Numbered from the stretch's first letter, positions 1 to 6,097 are shown. The stretch is DNA of 6,457 nucleotides from an uncultured Ruminococcus sp. (GCA_902766115.1 CACXCL010000003.1:1-6457); one strand, 5' to 3'. Notes: generated from the sequence alone by a model not told the origin. Made by a program: numbers and translations.

Positions 1-152
1 AGCTCCGCCACCGAGGCGAAGAAACGGTCTCTGACGCCGCCCTCTTCCGTGGGGCGCGCCTCGATCGGCGGATATTCCGTCGGCATATTGAGGTCGATCA
101 CGAACTTGTCCGTCACGACCTCTCTCAGCCGAGCAGTTGTGTTGTTTCTCAC
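1..152 (-). CDS. 5' part of an unidentified protein gene (runs off the left edge)
   Basis: A minus-strand reading frame opens with GTG at 150-152 and stays open for 50 codons to the window edge. The product begins MRNNTTARLREVV and continues through DKFVIDLNMPTEYPPIE. The start is supported by an AAAGGAAA ribosome binding site about 8 nt upstream and by the lack of any better in-frame start before it. It lies downstream of the zinc-ribbon gene in the same direction, with a 113-nt gap that shows no convincing terminator or promoter. I do not recognise the family. The opening pattern (a short helix, then FVIDLNMP and an acidic/proline stretch) faintly recalls the N-terminus of Clostridial HPr kinase/phosphorylase, but the diagnostic NRPG segment is not seen, so no function is assigned. 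Only the N-terminal part is present. Confidence 0.6.
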   Translation of the reverse strand, partial: MRNNTTARLREVVTDKFVIDLNMPTEYPPIEARPTEEGGVRDRFFASVAE

Positions 153-265
153 TTTTTCTTTCCTTTCTTCTTACAAGAAAAGGCGGCGGAGGATGATATT
201 ATCTTCCGTCACCTTTCTTTTTTTCGTATTTTGATCGCAGCGCCGGGAACGGGTACGCCGTCCCC

Positions 266-703
266 TCAGTCTTTGTCCTCGTTGTCGAGTTCTTCGCCGA
301 TCACGCTGTCGATGTCCGTGTCGTCTGCCTGCTCCGGCTCCGGTCTCTCCTGCTTCTCGCCGCAGATGGGGCAGTAGAAGACGTCCTTCGGTACTTCCGT
401 GCCGCAGGAGGGGCAGATGGTGGTCTTTCTGTACTCCGCCAGCTTCTCCTTGTAGGCCTGGATGTCGCCCTTGATCTTGTCCGCCTGCATGATGAGCGTG
501 GCGATCTCGGCGGCGTTGTCCGCGCCCTCTCTCTCGGAGGCGTAGAACAGACTTCCTATCTTGGAGAATGTGGATCTGAGCCGAGCTTCCTCCGCTCTTA
601 TGTTGAACTTGACTCTTGCGATGCCCGTGAGCTCGCTCGTCTTTTTCGCGGCGGCCGCCGCTGCGTCGGTGACGCTTTTCTGGATACCGTCAAAAAATGC
701 CAT
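266..703 (-). CDS. Small coiled-coil protein with a C-terminal zinc ribbon
   Basis: The 145-residue product has three parts. An N-terminal segment (about 1-30) carries an alanine run at 14-19. A charged helical region (about 31-95) probably forms a coiled coil. A four-cysteine zinc ribbon follows, C97-x2-C100 then C111-x2-C114 (CPSCG...CPICG), and then a strongly acidic tail (about 117-145). There is no signal peptide or membrane segment, so it is probably cytoplasmic. Proteins of this design, starting MAFFD and pairing a helical rod with one zinc ribbon, are common in Clostridia and have no assigned function. The start is firm: GGAGG lies 8 nt before the ATG. The gene follows mgtE in the same direction but has its own near-consensus promoter in the gap, so it need not depend on mgtE transcription. 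Metal binding is inferred from the cysteines, and no catalytic motif is seen. Confidence 0.88.
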   Translation of the reverse strand: MAFFDGIQKSVTDAAAAAAKKTSELTGIARVKFNIRAEEARLRSTFSKIGSLFYASEREGADNAAEIATLIMQADKIKGDIQAYKEKLAEYRKTTICPSCGTEVPKDVFYCPICGEKQERPEPEQADDTDIDSVIGEELDNEDKD

Positions 704-760
704 TATAGTTACCTCCGTTATATGGGAATATGTTTTGTTATCCGGATCTCTCCGAATTAA

Positions 761-790
761 ACTATACTATACTTATGCGGCGAAAGTCAA
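761..790 (-). promoter_or_regulatory. Promoter of the zinc-ribbon gene
   Basis: On the minus strand a -35 TTGACT (785-790) and a -10 TATAGT (761-766) are separated by 18 nt, each matching the sigma-A consensus at five of six positions. Transcription would start near 754, giving a leader of about 50 nt before the ATG at 703. A second TATAGT at 766-771 overlaps it but would leave only a 13-nt spacer. The promoter sits in the 115-nt gap after mgtE, which lacks a clear terminator. Confidence 0.7.
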
Positions 791-818
791 GGGGAAACCG
801 GGATTTTTCCGATTTTTT

Positions 819-2186
819 CTATCCTCTGATGATCAACTTCGCAACGTTGAAGTACACGAGCAGCGAGAGAGCGTCAACGATGGTAGTGATGAACGGACTC
901 GCCATTACCGCCGGATCGAATCCTATTCGTTTCGCCAGTATGGGGAGCGTGGCGCCGACCAGCTTCGCTATGATGACCACCGCCACCAGGGTTATGGAGA
1001 CCACGAAAGCCGCGGGCATGCTGACCCGGTCGATGAGCATCATCTTGCCGAAATTCACCACTGCGAGGGTGATCCCGCACAGCACAGCCACGCGGAGCTC
1101 TTTCCAGAGGATGCGGAAAATGTCGCCCATTTTGATCTCGTCAAGGGAAAGTCCGCGGATGACGGTGACGGAGACCTGACCTCCGGCGTTACCTCCGGTG
1201 TCCATGAGCATCGGTATAAACGCGATCAGCGCCGCCATGGCGGCGGAGGAGGTCAGCGAATCCTCGAAGTGCTGGAGGATCCGGCTGGTGAACGTGGCGG
1301 ATACCATCAGGAGCAGCAGCCACGGGATCCTCTTCTTCCAGGTGTCGAAAATGCTCGTTTTAAGGTACGGCCTGTCGGTCGGCGTGATAGCCGCCATGAT
1401 CTCGATGTCTTCCGTGTCCCCGCTTTCGATGATGTCCATAGCGTCGTCGTACGTGACGATGCCGACCAGGCGGTTTTCGTTGTCCACCACCGGGATCGCC
1501 ATCAGGTCGTAACGGGACATGGCTCTCGCCGTCTCTTCCTTGTCGTCCAGGGTGTTGACGCTGATGACCTGCTCGTCCATCAGATCCCCCACGGTGGCGT
1601 TTTCGTCCTTCGCGGTGAGGATATCCTTCACGGTGACGACGCCGATCAGGTGGCGGCCGCTGTCCGTGACGTAGCAGGTGTAGACGGTCTCCTTGGTCAG
1701 CCCGGTCTTGCGGATGTGGCGGAACACGTCCTCGGCTGTCATGGACGCTTTCAGGTCCACGAACTCCGTGGTCATGATGGTACCGGTACTGTCCTTCGGA
1801 TAGTTCAGTATCTCGTTGATCTCCTTGCGCTTCTGGGGGTCGGCGTGGAGGAGGATACGCTTCACCACGTTGGCGGGCATCTCCTCGATGATGTCGACGG
1901 TATCGTCCACGAACAGGTCGCTGATGACCGCGCTCAGCTCCTTGTCGCTGAACGCCGTGATAAGCGTTTTCTGGGTCTCGCTGTCCATCTCGACGAAACA
2001 GTCCGCCGCCGATTCCTTCGGCAGGATCCTGAAAAGGATGGGGATGTACTCCTCGTCGATCAGGTCAAAAATCATCGCCGCGTCCGCAGGCTCGAACGCG
2101 GTCATCATACTTCGGAGCTCGTGAAATTGCCTTTCTTTCAGTAATTCCTCGATCTTCGGTACTGCTTCTCTGATCTCGTCAGTCAT
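819..2186 (-). CDS. mgtE: Magnesium transporter MgtE
   Basis: This 455-residue protein is a full-length MgtE, the homodimeric Mg2+ channel of the inner membrane that closes when cytoplasmic Mg2+ is sufficient. A cytosolic MgtE_N superhelical domain covers about 20-135. Two CBS domains follow (about 139-197 and 203-258; VTDSGRHLIGVVTVKDIL and VVDNENRLVGIVTYDDAM are typical CBS strand-helix units), then a plug helix around 262-285. Five membrane segments lie at about 286-304, 315-337, 364-384, 391-416 and 430-450. The family signature TGGNAGGQ is at 330-337. FDPA at 423-426 places D424 at the pore metal-site position (D432 in the Thermus thermophilus protein). The ATG is preceded by AAAGGAG. 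It is the second gene after rpe, 27 nt downstream, so the two are probably co-transcribed. No M-box riboswitch was recognised, so control is probably through CBS-domain sensing of Mg2+. Confidence 0.97.
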   Translation of the reverse strand: MTDEIREAVPKIEELLKERQFHELRSMMTAFEPADAAMIFDLIDEEYIPILFRILPKESAADCFVEMDSETQKTLITAFSDKELSAVISDLFVDDTVDIIEEMPANVVKRILLHADPQKRKEINEILNYPKDSTGTIMTTEFVDLKASMTAEDVFRHIRKTGLTKETVYTCYVTDSGRHLIGVVTVKDILTAKDENATVGDLMDEQVISVNTLDDKEETARAMSRYDLMAIPVVDNENRLVGIVTYDDAMDIIESGDTEDIEIMAAITPTDRPYLKTSIFDTWKKRIPWLLLLMVSATFTSRILQHFEDSLTSSAAMAALIAFIPMLMDTGGNAGGQVSVTVIRGLSLDEIKMGDIFRILWKELRVAVLCGITLAVVNFGKMMLIDRVSMPAAFVVSITLVAVVIIAKLVGATLPILAKRIGFDPAVMASPFITTIVDALSLLVYFNVAKLIIRG

Positions 2187-2213
2187 ACATCTCGTCTCCT
2201 TTCTTTTTTTGTA

Positions 2214-2921
2214 TCAGGGTTCTTCTGTCAAAGTGATACTGCCGACAGACGCCTCGGCTGCCTCTTTCAGCTCCGACGCGGCGAGCGTAAGATCGCCGGA
2301 ACGGAAGAACGACGTTCCGACCACGAAATTATCCGCTCCCGCCACTGCGCAGGAGCCGATATTCGACACGTTGATACCTCCGTCCACCTGGACGGACATT
2401 TTGGGATTTTCCCGATCCGCCATACGCCTGACCGAGGCGATCTTCGGGAGCATGTGCTCCATGAATCTCTGCCCTCCGAAGCCCGGCTCCACGGTCATGA
2501 CGAGAACCATGTCGCAAAGGGGAATGAGATCCTTGACACACTCCGCGCCGAAGGCGGGCTTCAGCGCCACCGCGGCCTTCATGCCCAGAGACCTGATGTC
2601 CTTCAGTATCCCCGCGATCCTGTCCCTGTCGCCGAGGTCGGAGTGGACGGTCACGGAGCAGGCTCCGGCGTCCCTCAGCCGCTCGAGATACTTCTCGGGC
2701 GCGACTGTCATCATATGTACGTCGACGGGGATCGTGACGACGGAACAGATCCTCTCGATGATATCGAATCCGAAGCTGATGTTCGGCACGTATACGCCGT
2801 CCATCACGTCGGCGTGGAGCATCGGAACTCCCGCGCCCTCCGCTTCCGCGAGACTTTTTTCAAGGTGAAGAAAATCGCACGCCAGAAGGGACGGATTGAT
2901 GATGAAATTTCGCTCTTTCAC
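2214..2921 (-). CDS. rpe: Ribulose-phosphate 3-epimerase
   Basis: This cytoplasmic TIM-barrel enzyme interconverts D-ribulose 5-phosphate and D-xylulose 5-phosphate in the pentose phosphate pathway. The 235-residue product is slightly longer than the usual 215-230. Family motifs run in order: NPSLLACDF near the N-terminus, HADVMDG (H36, D38), VHMMT (H69), EPGFGGQ (145-151, phosphate loop), VDGGI (D180) and GTSFF near the end. H36, D38, H69 and D180 fit the metal-binding set, with D38 and D180 as the acid/base pair. The start chosen is GTG at 2919-2921 because AAAGGAG (2928-2934) sits just upstream and it gives the expected N-terminus. An upstream ATG at 2957 would add 12 basic residues without a good ribosome binding site and would run into the structured leader. 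mgtE follows after 27 nt. The C-terminal tail is not conserved. Confidence 0.96.
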   Translation of the reverse strand: MKERNFIINPSLLACDFLHLEKSLAEAEGAGVPMLHADVMDGVYVPNISFGFDIIERICSVVTIPVDVHMMTVAPEKYLERLRDAGACSVTVHSDLGDRDRIAGILKDIRSLGMKAAVALKPAFGAECVKDLIPLCDMVLVMTVEPGFGGQRFMEHMLPKIASVRRMADRENPKMSVQVDGGINVSNIGSCAVAGADNFVVGTSFFRSGDLTLAASELKEAAEASVGSITLTEEP

Positions 2922-2927
2922 GGTATT

Positions 2928-2934
2928 CTCCTTT
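2928..2934 (-). promoter_or_regulatory. Ribosome binding site that sets the rpe start
   Basis: AAAGGAG on the minus strand lies 6 nt before the GTG at 2919-2921. It favours this GTG over the in-frame ATG at 2957, which would place this site inside the coding region. Confidence 0.75.
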
Positions 2935-2941
2935 TTCCCTC

Positions 2942-2979
2942 TGCGGGTGACCGTCATCTTTCCCGCAACTTGCGGTCAC
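2942..2979 (-). other. Leader of rpe with three mutually exclusive stems
   Basis: Three short segments can pair in every combination. In minus-strand order, segment 1 (2979-2971, GTGACCGCA) can pair with segment 2 (TGCGG at 2967-2963, 5 bp, 3-nt loop) or with segment 3 (CGGTCAC at 2953-2947, 7 bp, 19-nt loop). Segment 2 (TGCGGG, 2967-2962) can also pair with segment 3 (CCCGCA at 2947-2942, 6 bp). The block ends 8 nt before the rpe ribosome binding site. Pairing is read directly from sequence; a regulatory role is only inferred, and it could be chance in GC-rich DNA. Confidence 0.35.
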
Positions 2980-3000
2980 GGAAAAAACGGCGCGTCATAT

Positions 3001-3027
3001 GATAAAACTGAGCCGACCTGTCGGCTC
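3001..3027 (-). terminator. Probable terminator of the ispDF transcript
   Basis: On the minus strand GAGCCGAC and GTCGGCTC (3027-3010) are perfect inverted copies, giving a 7-bp stem with a CAGG loop, or 8 bp with the two-base loop AG. The stem is followed by AGTTTTATC, a short U-tract. It lies about 140 nt after the ispF stop and about 90 nt before rpe, so it would separate the two transcription units. The U-tract is short, so some read-through into rpe is plausible. Confidence 0.5.
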
Positions 3028-3102
3028 CCGGAACAGTTGCCGTCCGGTCCGGCGCGAACCCGGAAGTGAAAAACTGCGGACAAAAAACAAATTCGCCGCG
3101 GG

Positions 3103-3128
3103 GCCGGACTTTATCATACGGGTCCGGC
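3103..3128 (-). other. GC-rich hairpin in the ispF-rpe gap
   Basis: GCCGGAC (3103-3109) and GTCCGGC (3122-3128) form a perfect 7-bp stem around a 12-nt AT-rich loop. The right arm lies in a 10-nt direct repeat, GGTCCGGCGC, at 3046-3055 and 3121-3130, so the left arm could pair with either copy. The loop has no T-run after it, so this is not a standard terminator. Its function is unknown. Confidence 0.35.
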
Positions 3129-3133
3129 GCCGG

Positions 3134-3163
3134 CCGCGGGGACACGGGCTCTGCGGCCCGCGG
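3134..3163 (-). other. GC-rich hairpin just after ispF
   Basis: CCGCGGG (3134-3140) and CCCGCGG (3157-3163) are perfect inverted copies with a 16-nt loop, starting 5 nt beyond the ispF stop. No U-tract follows on the minus strand, so at most it would stabilise the 3' end of the ispDF message or help pause transcription ahead of the terminator further on. Confidence 0.35.
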
Positions 3164-3168
3164 GACCG

Positions 3169-3639
3169 TCATTCCCTCAGAAGACACACGGCGTGGGCGG
3201 CGATCCCCTCGCCGCACCCGGTAAACCCCAGTTTTTCCTCTGTCGTGGCCTTTACGTTCACCCGGGACGGGTCGACTCCCATCGCCCCCGCCGCGGCGTC
3301 TCTCATTTTTTCGATGTAAGGGGCAAGCTTCGGCCGTTCGGCGATGATGGTCACGTCTGCGTACTCCGGCTCGAATCCCTTTTCTCTCACCATAGCGACT
3401 GCGCGCCGCAGGATATCGCGGCTGTCGGCGTCTTTCCACGCCTCGTCGGTGTCGGGAAAGAGCCTGCCGATATCCGGAAGACCCGCCGCGCCGAGGATCG
3501 CGTCGGTCAGCGCGTGAAGCGCCACATCACCGTCCGAGTGCGCCGTAAGGCCGAATTCGCATTCGATCTCTGTTCCGCAAAGGACGAGGCGGCGTCCCGG
3601 AGCGGTCCGGTGTACGTCGTATCCGTGTCCTATCCTCAT
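3169..3639 (-). CDS. ispF: 2-C-methyl-D-erythritol 2,4-cyclodiphosphate synthase
   Basis: IspF converts CDP-methylerythritol 2-phosphate into methylerythritol 2,4-cyclodiphosphate with release of CMP, in the cytoplasmic MEP route to isoprenoids. The 156-residue product matches the family length. It starts MRIGHGYDVH, giving the zinc ligands D8 and H10, with the third, H42, in VALHALTDA. AHSDGD (33-38) is the substrate-binding H34-S35 region. GLPDIGRLFPDTD is the conserved D56 loop, and the C-terminal TTEEKLGFTG motif completes the nucleotide site. The ATG at 3637-3639 was chosen because the protein aligns from here. A longer in-frame reading adds 42 low-complexity basic residues that are a shadow of the ispD tail. 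The start overlaps the ispD stop as ATGA, so translation is probably coupled. An AGGAG lies about 11 nt upstream, slightly far, which fits reliance on coupling. Confidence 0.97.
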   Translation of the reverse strand: MRIGHGYDVHRTAPGRRLVLCGTEIECEFGLTAHSDGDVALHALTDAILGAAGLPDIGRLFPDTDEAWKDADSRDILRRAVAMVREKGFEPEYADVTIIAERPKLAPYIEKMRDAAAGAMGVDPSRVNVKATTEEKLGFTGCGEGIAAHAVCLLRE

Positions 3640-4430
3640 TTCCTGCCGGTCTCCTTTTCGGATTTTTCTCTCTGTCGCGCTGCCGCATTCTCGCGTTCTC
3701 TCAGTATCGCCTCGGCGATGACCGCGTCGGCGGGGTACGTGATCTTGATGTTCTCTCTTCCGCATTCCACCAGTTTGACCTTGAAGCCGAGCCGTTCCAC
3801 GAGCATGCAGTCGTCCGTGACTTCAGCGTCGTCCTTTATCGCGGTATACATGCCGGCGCGATACATATTTGCGAGGAAGATCTGCGGCGTTTTGACCATC
3901 CACACGGAATCCCGGTCGAGAGTTTCCGCGATCATTCCCGAGGGGTCTGACCTTTTCACGGTGTCCGTGGCTTTTTCCGCCGCGGCGGCGGCGCCGTGCC
4001 GGACTGCCTCAAGGATCACTTTCTTTATTATGTCTTCCGTGACGAGGCATCTCGCCGCGTCGTGGACCGCGATATATTTTGATTCCGGATCGACCGCTTC
4101 CAGCGCGGCTGCGGCGGACTCGCGTCTTGTGGCGCCGCCCGTGACCACGGTGAGTTTCTTTTCGAGTTTTCCGTCGAGGATGGACCTGCACTCTTCAATA
4201 TCGTTCTCGCCGGCGGCGACTATGATCTCCGTCACGTCGTCGCACCGGTCGAACGCCAGAGCGGATCTCAGCACCGCGGGAACGCCTCCGATGGGGCAGA
4301 ACTGCTTTTTGACCGTTCCTTCGCCTGAGAACCTCTCGCCCGAGCCAGCGGCGAGGATCAGCGCGGACGTCCTGTGCTTCGCGGTCAGCGCGTCGGCGGC
4401 TGAGTTCAGGAACGATAACAGCTTTCCCAC
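3636..4430 (-). CDS. ispD: 2-C-methyl-D-erythritol 4-phosphate cytidylyltransferase
   Basis: IspD joins CTP and methylerythritol 4-phosphate to make CDP-methylerythritol and pyrophosphate, two steps before IspF. The 264-residue product shows the nucleotidyltransferase order: LILAAGSGERF (24-34, R33), KKQF (K42), VTGGATRRES (96-105), HDAAR (123-127), DTVKR (156-160, R160), KTPQ (180-183), TDDC (215-218) and NIKIT (227-231, K229). These cover the usual CTP and substrate contacts. The GTG at 4428-4430 is chosen because AAGGAGG lies 8 nt upstream; the longer reading from GTG at 4460 would run through that site. The N-terminus is still about 15-18 residues longer than in typical IspD. The usual proline after HDAAR is a cysteine here (C128). 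The last 25 or so residues are a charged tail. It heads the ispDF unit behind its own promoter. Confidence 0.95.
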   Translation of the reverse strand: MGKLLSFLNSAADALTAKHRTSALILAAGSGERFSGEGTVKKQFCPIGGVPAVLRSALAFDRCDDVTEIIVAAGENDIEECRSILDGKLEKKLTVVTGGATRRESAAAALEAVDPESKYIAVHDAARCLVTEDIIKKVILEAVRHGAAAAAEKATDTVKRSDPSGMIAETLDRDSVWMVKTPQIFLANMYRAGMYTAIKDDAEVTDDCMLVERLGFKVKLVECGRENIKITYPADAVIAEAILRERENAAARQREKSEKETGRK

Positions 4431-4438
4431 GTGATCCA

Positions 4439-4445
4439 CCTCCTT
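4439..4445 (-). promoter_or_regulatory. Ribosome binding site that sets the ispD start
   Basis: A full AAGGAGG on the minus strand lies 8 nt before the GTG at 4428-4430. This near-ideal placement decides the start and argues against the GTG at 4460, which has no comparable site. Confidence 0.85.
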
Positions 4446-4507
4446 CGGACGTTCTCGCACGCCGGGCGCGGGGTCCGGCTTAAGTTCTTCGATCGCATTA
4501 CGGTATC

Positions 4508-4536
4508 ATTATAACATAACGGCCCCGATAAATAAA
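4508..4536 (-). promoter_or_regulatory. Extended -10 promoter of ispDF
   Basis: On the minus strand a perfect TATAAT (4508-4513) is preceded by TGT (4514-4516), the extended -10 arrangement. The -35 position 17 nt upstream holds only TTTATT (4531-4536), a poor match, so the extended -10 probably carries recognition. Transcription would start near 4501, giving a leader of about 70 nt before the GTG. Confidence 0.7.
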
Positions 4537-4547
4537 CAAAAAACGGC

Positions 4548-4576
4548 GATTTTTTTGCCCGGGCGGTGAAAAAATC
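4548..4576. repeat. Inverted repeat between the divergent promoters
   Basis: GATTTTTT (4548-4555) and AAAAAATC (4569-4576) are perfect 8-nt inverted copies around a centre holding the palindrome GCCCGGGC (4557-4564). The element sits between the ispD -35 position and the pepD -35. It could be a regulator site or a small two-way transcription barrier. The A/T arms and GC core are seen directly; the role is unknown. Confidence 0.4.
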
Positions 4577-4586
4577 TCTTCCGTTC

Positions 4587-4615
4587 TTGATAAATCGGTC
4601 GATTTCTGCTATTAT
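4587..4615 (+). promoter_or_regulatory. Promoter of pepD, with a palindrome in the spacer
   Basis: TTGATA (4587-4592) and TATTAT (4610-4615) are separated by 17 nt, and TGC directly before the -10 gives an extended -10. Transcription would start near 4622, leaving a leader of about 27 nt. AAATCG-GT-CGATTT (4592-4605), a perfect 6-bp palindrome with a two-base centre, covers most of the spacer and is a candidate operator. Confidence 0.75.
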
Positions 4616-4648
4616 TTAATGTGAATTATAAAAACGGGAGTTGCACTT

Positions 4649-6079
4649 ATGTTTGAAGGCGTAAAATCAAAAAAAGTATTTGAGTTTTTCGAGGAGATAT
4701 CGGCTATTCCGCGCGGCTCGGGCAACGAGGCGGGAATAGCGGACCATATCTGCCGGTTCGCGGCGGAGAGAGGTCTCGATTTTTACCGTGACGGAGCGAA
4801 CAACGTGTTCGTGACCAAGGAGGCGTCTCCCGGGAGAGAGCGCGCGCCGTCGGTGGTGCTCCAGGGTCATCTTGACATGGTCTGCGAGGCAGACCCCGGC
4901 ACGGAGCACGATTTCACGAAGGACCCGCTGAAGCTGCGTCAGGACGGGGATATCCTCTCCGCCGAGGGGACCACACTCGGCGCAGACGACGGAGTGGCGG
5001 TGGCGATCATGCTGGCGCTTCTCGACTCGGACGAAGATCTCCCCCGGATCGAGTGTCTTTTCACCACCTCCGAGGAGGTGGGGCTTGACGGGATGAAGGC
5101 GTTCGACATGGGACGGATCAAGTCCCGGATGATGATAAACCTCGACTCCGCCGAGGAGGGCGTCGCCACCGTGTCCTGCGCCGGAGGAGTGCGCACCGAC
5201 ATCACCCTCGACATGCCTCTTTCCTCCGCCGAAGGATGGGATTTTTATAAAATGTCCGTATCCGGACTGTTCGGAGGCCACTCCGGAGAGGATATCGCTC
5301 TCGGCAGGACCAACGCGGTGGACGCATCCGCGACGGTCATGCGGTTCATTTCCGCGGCGTCCGACGTCAGGATAGTATCGTGGATCGGAGGGACCAAGGA
5401 CAACGCGATCCCGCGTTCCTGCGAGACGGTCTTCGCCATACCCCACGGGACCGACCCGACGGGCGCCTTCGGCGAGGCTGTTTACGTGCTGAGGACGCGC
5501 CTTGTCGCCGACGACTCGGGTTTCACCGCGACTCTCGACGGAACGGATCCGGCGGACGCCGCAGACGCCGCCGCGTCACGCCGGCTCATCGACCTCATGT
5601 CTCAGCTCAGGAGCGGCCCGCTGGAGATGGAACGCGGCATGAGCGATATGGTTGAGACCTCGTACAACGTGGGCGTGATGAAGACCTGCGGAGGGCGGGC
5701 GAAGATCACCCTCTCCTCCAGATCGTCCGTCTCGGAAAAGCTTGACGACCTTGAACTGAAGCTCTCGTCGCTGGGCAGGCTGGCGGGAGGACAAATCGTC
5801 CACAGGAACAGATATCCCGGTTGGAAATACAGGGAGGGTACGGAGCTCCAGAAGCTGTATTCCTCCGTTTTCGAAAAAATGTACGGCAGGAAACCGGTCA
5901 TCACCGGCATCCACGCGGGACTCGAGTGCGGGCTCGTCAGCGACGCGATCCCCGATATGGATATAATCTCCCTCGGCCCGAACATCAGGGACCTCCACTC
6001 TCCCGGCGAGACGCTGGAGATCCCGACCCTCGACCGTCTGTATCAACTGGTGGTCAGAATGCTCGGCGAGATCCGATAA
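4649..6079 (+). CDS. pepD: Aminoacyl-histidine dipeptidase (Xaa-His dipeptidase, M20C family)
   Basis: PepD is a cytoplasmic di-zinc peptidase that cleaves dipeptides such as carnosine (Xaa-His) and related short peptides for amino-acid recycling. The 476-residue product aligns with Escherichia coli PepD (about 485) from end to end. The motifs are QGHLDMV (H74 zinc ligand, D76 catalytic), TTLGADDG (D113 bridging ligand), TTSEEVG (E142 general base, E143 ligand), INLDSAEEG (D166 ligand), GGHSGEDI (209-216, substrate/lid contact), GGTKDNAIPR (247-256), IHAGLECG (421-428) and DLHSPGE (H450 ligand). The lid and dimerisation domain spans about 185-395. The ligand numbering is mapped by motif from characterised PepD enzymes. 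The ATG has GGGAG 8 nt upstream. It leads a plus-strand operon, and the ACT-domain gene follows after 18 nt. All catalytic residues are present, so the enzyme should be active. Confidence 0.96.
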   Translation: MFEGVKSKKVFEFFEEISAIPRGSGNEAGIADHICRFAAERGLDFYRDGANNVFVTKEASPGRERAPSVVLQGHLDMVCEADPGTEHDFTKDPLKLRQDGDILSAEGTTLGADDGVAVAIMLALLDSDEDLPRIECLFTTSEEVGLDGMKAFDMGRIKSRMMINLDSAEEGVATVSCAGGVRTDITLDMPLSSAEGWDFYKMSVSGLFGGHSGEDIALGRTNAVDASATVMRFISAASDVRIVSWIGGTKDNAIPRSCETVFAIPHGTDPTGAFGEAVYVLRTRLVADDSGFTATLDGTDPADAADAAASRRLIDLMSQLRSGPLEMERGMSDMVETSYNVGVMKTCGGRAKITLSSRSSVSEKLDDLELKLSSLGRLAGGQIVHRNRYPGWKYREGTELQKLYSSVFEKMYGRKPVITGIHAGLECGLVSDAIPDMDIISLGPNIRDLHSPGETLEIPTLDRLYQLVVRMLGEIR

Positions 6080-6097
6080 AAGAAAGGATTGTGAAAA

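Noticed and set aside
186..208. Imperfect inverted repeat around GATATTATC in the gap after the zinc-ribbon gene
   Set aside because: The stem is two 3-bp blocks split by a mismatch, with no U-tract on the minus strand; it is too weak to call a terminator or operator.
49..234. 61-residue plus-strand open frame at the left edge
   Set aside because: It overlaps the minus-strand GTG gene, which has a good ribosome binding site; the plus frame has none and ends in low-complexity sequence.
248..266. GGGAACGG/CCGTCCC hairpin just after the zinc-ribbon gene
   Set aside because: It has one bulge, a short stem and no U-tract following it on the minus strand, so it does not qualify as an intrinsic terminator.
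561..2144. 527-residue plus-strand open frame opposite mgtE
   Set aside because: It is antisense to the clear mgtE gene, has a histidine/aspartate/arginine-rich composition typical of shadow frames in GC-rich DNA, and has no ribosome binding site or known motif.
2922..2957. Longer rpe from the ATG at 2957
   Set aside because: The 12 extra residues are basic and non-conserved, the frame runs through the structured leader and the AAAGGAG site, and the GTG at 2921 has ideal spacing.
2922..3168. M-box (Mg2+) riboswitch upstream of the rpe-mgtE unit
   Set aside because: I looked for the conserved M-box core segments because mgtE is downstream and did not recognise them. The stems here are short and differ from that architecture; a covariance search would settle it.
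3193..4434. 413-residue plus-strand open frame opposite ispD and ispF
   Set aside because: It is antisense to two well-identified genes; its serine/alanine-rich composition mirrors their codons and it shows no recognisable domain.
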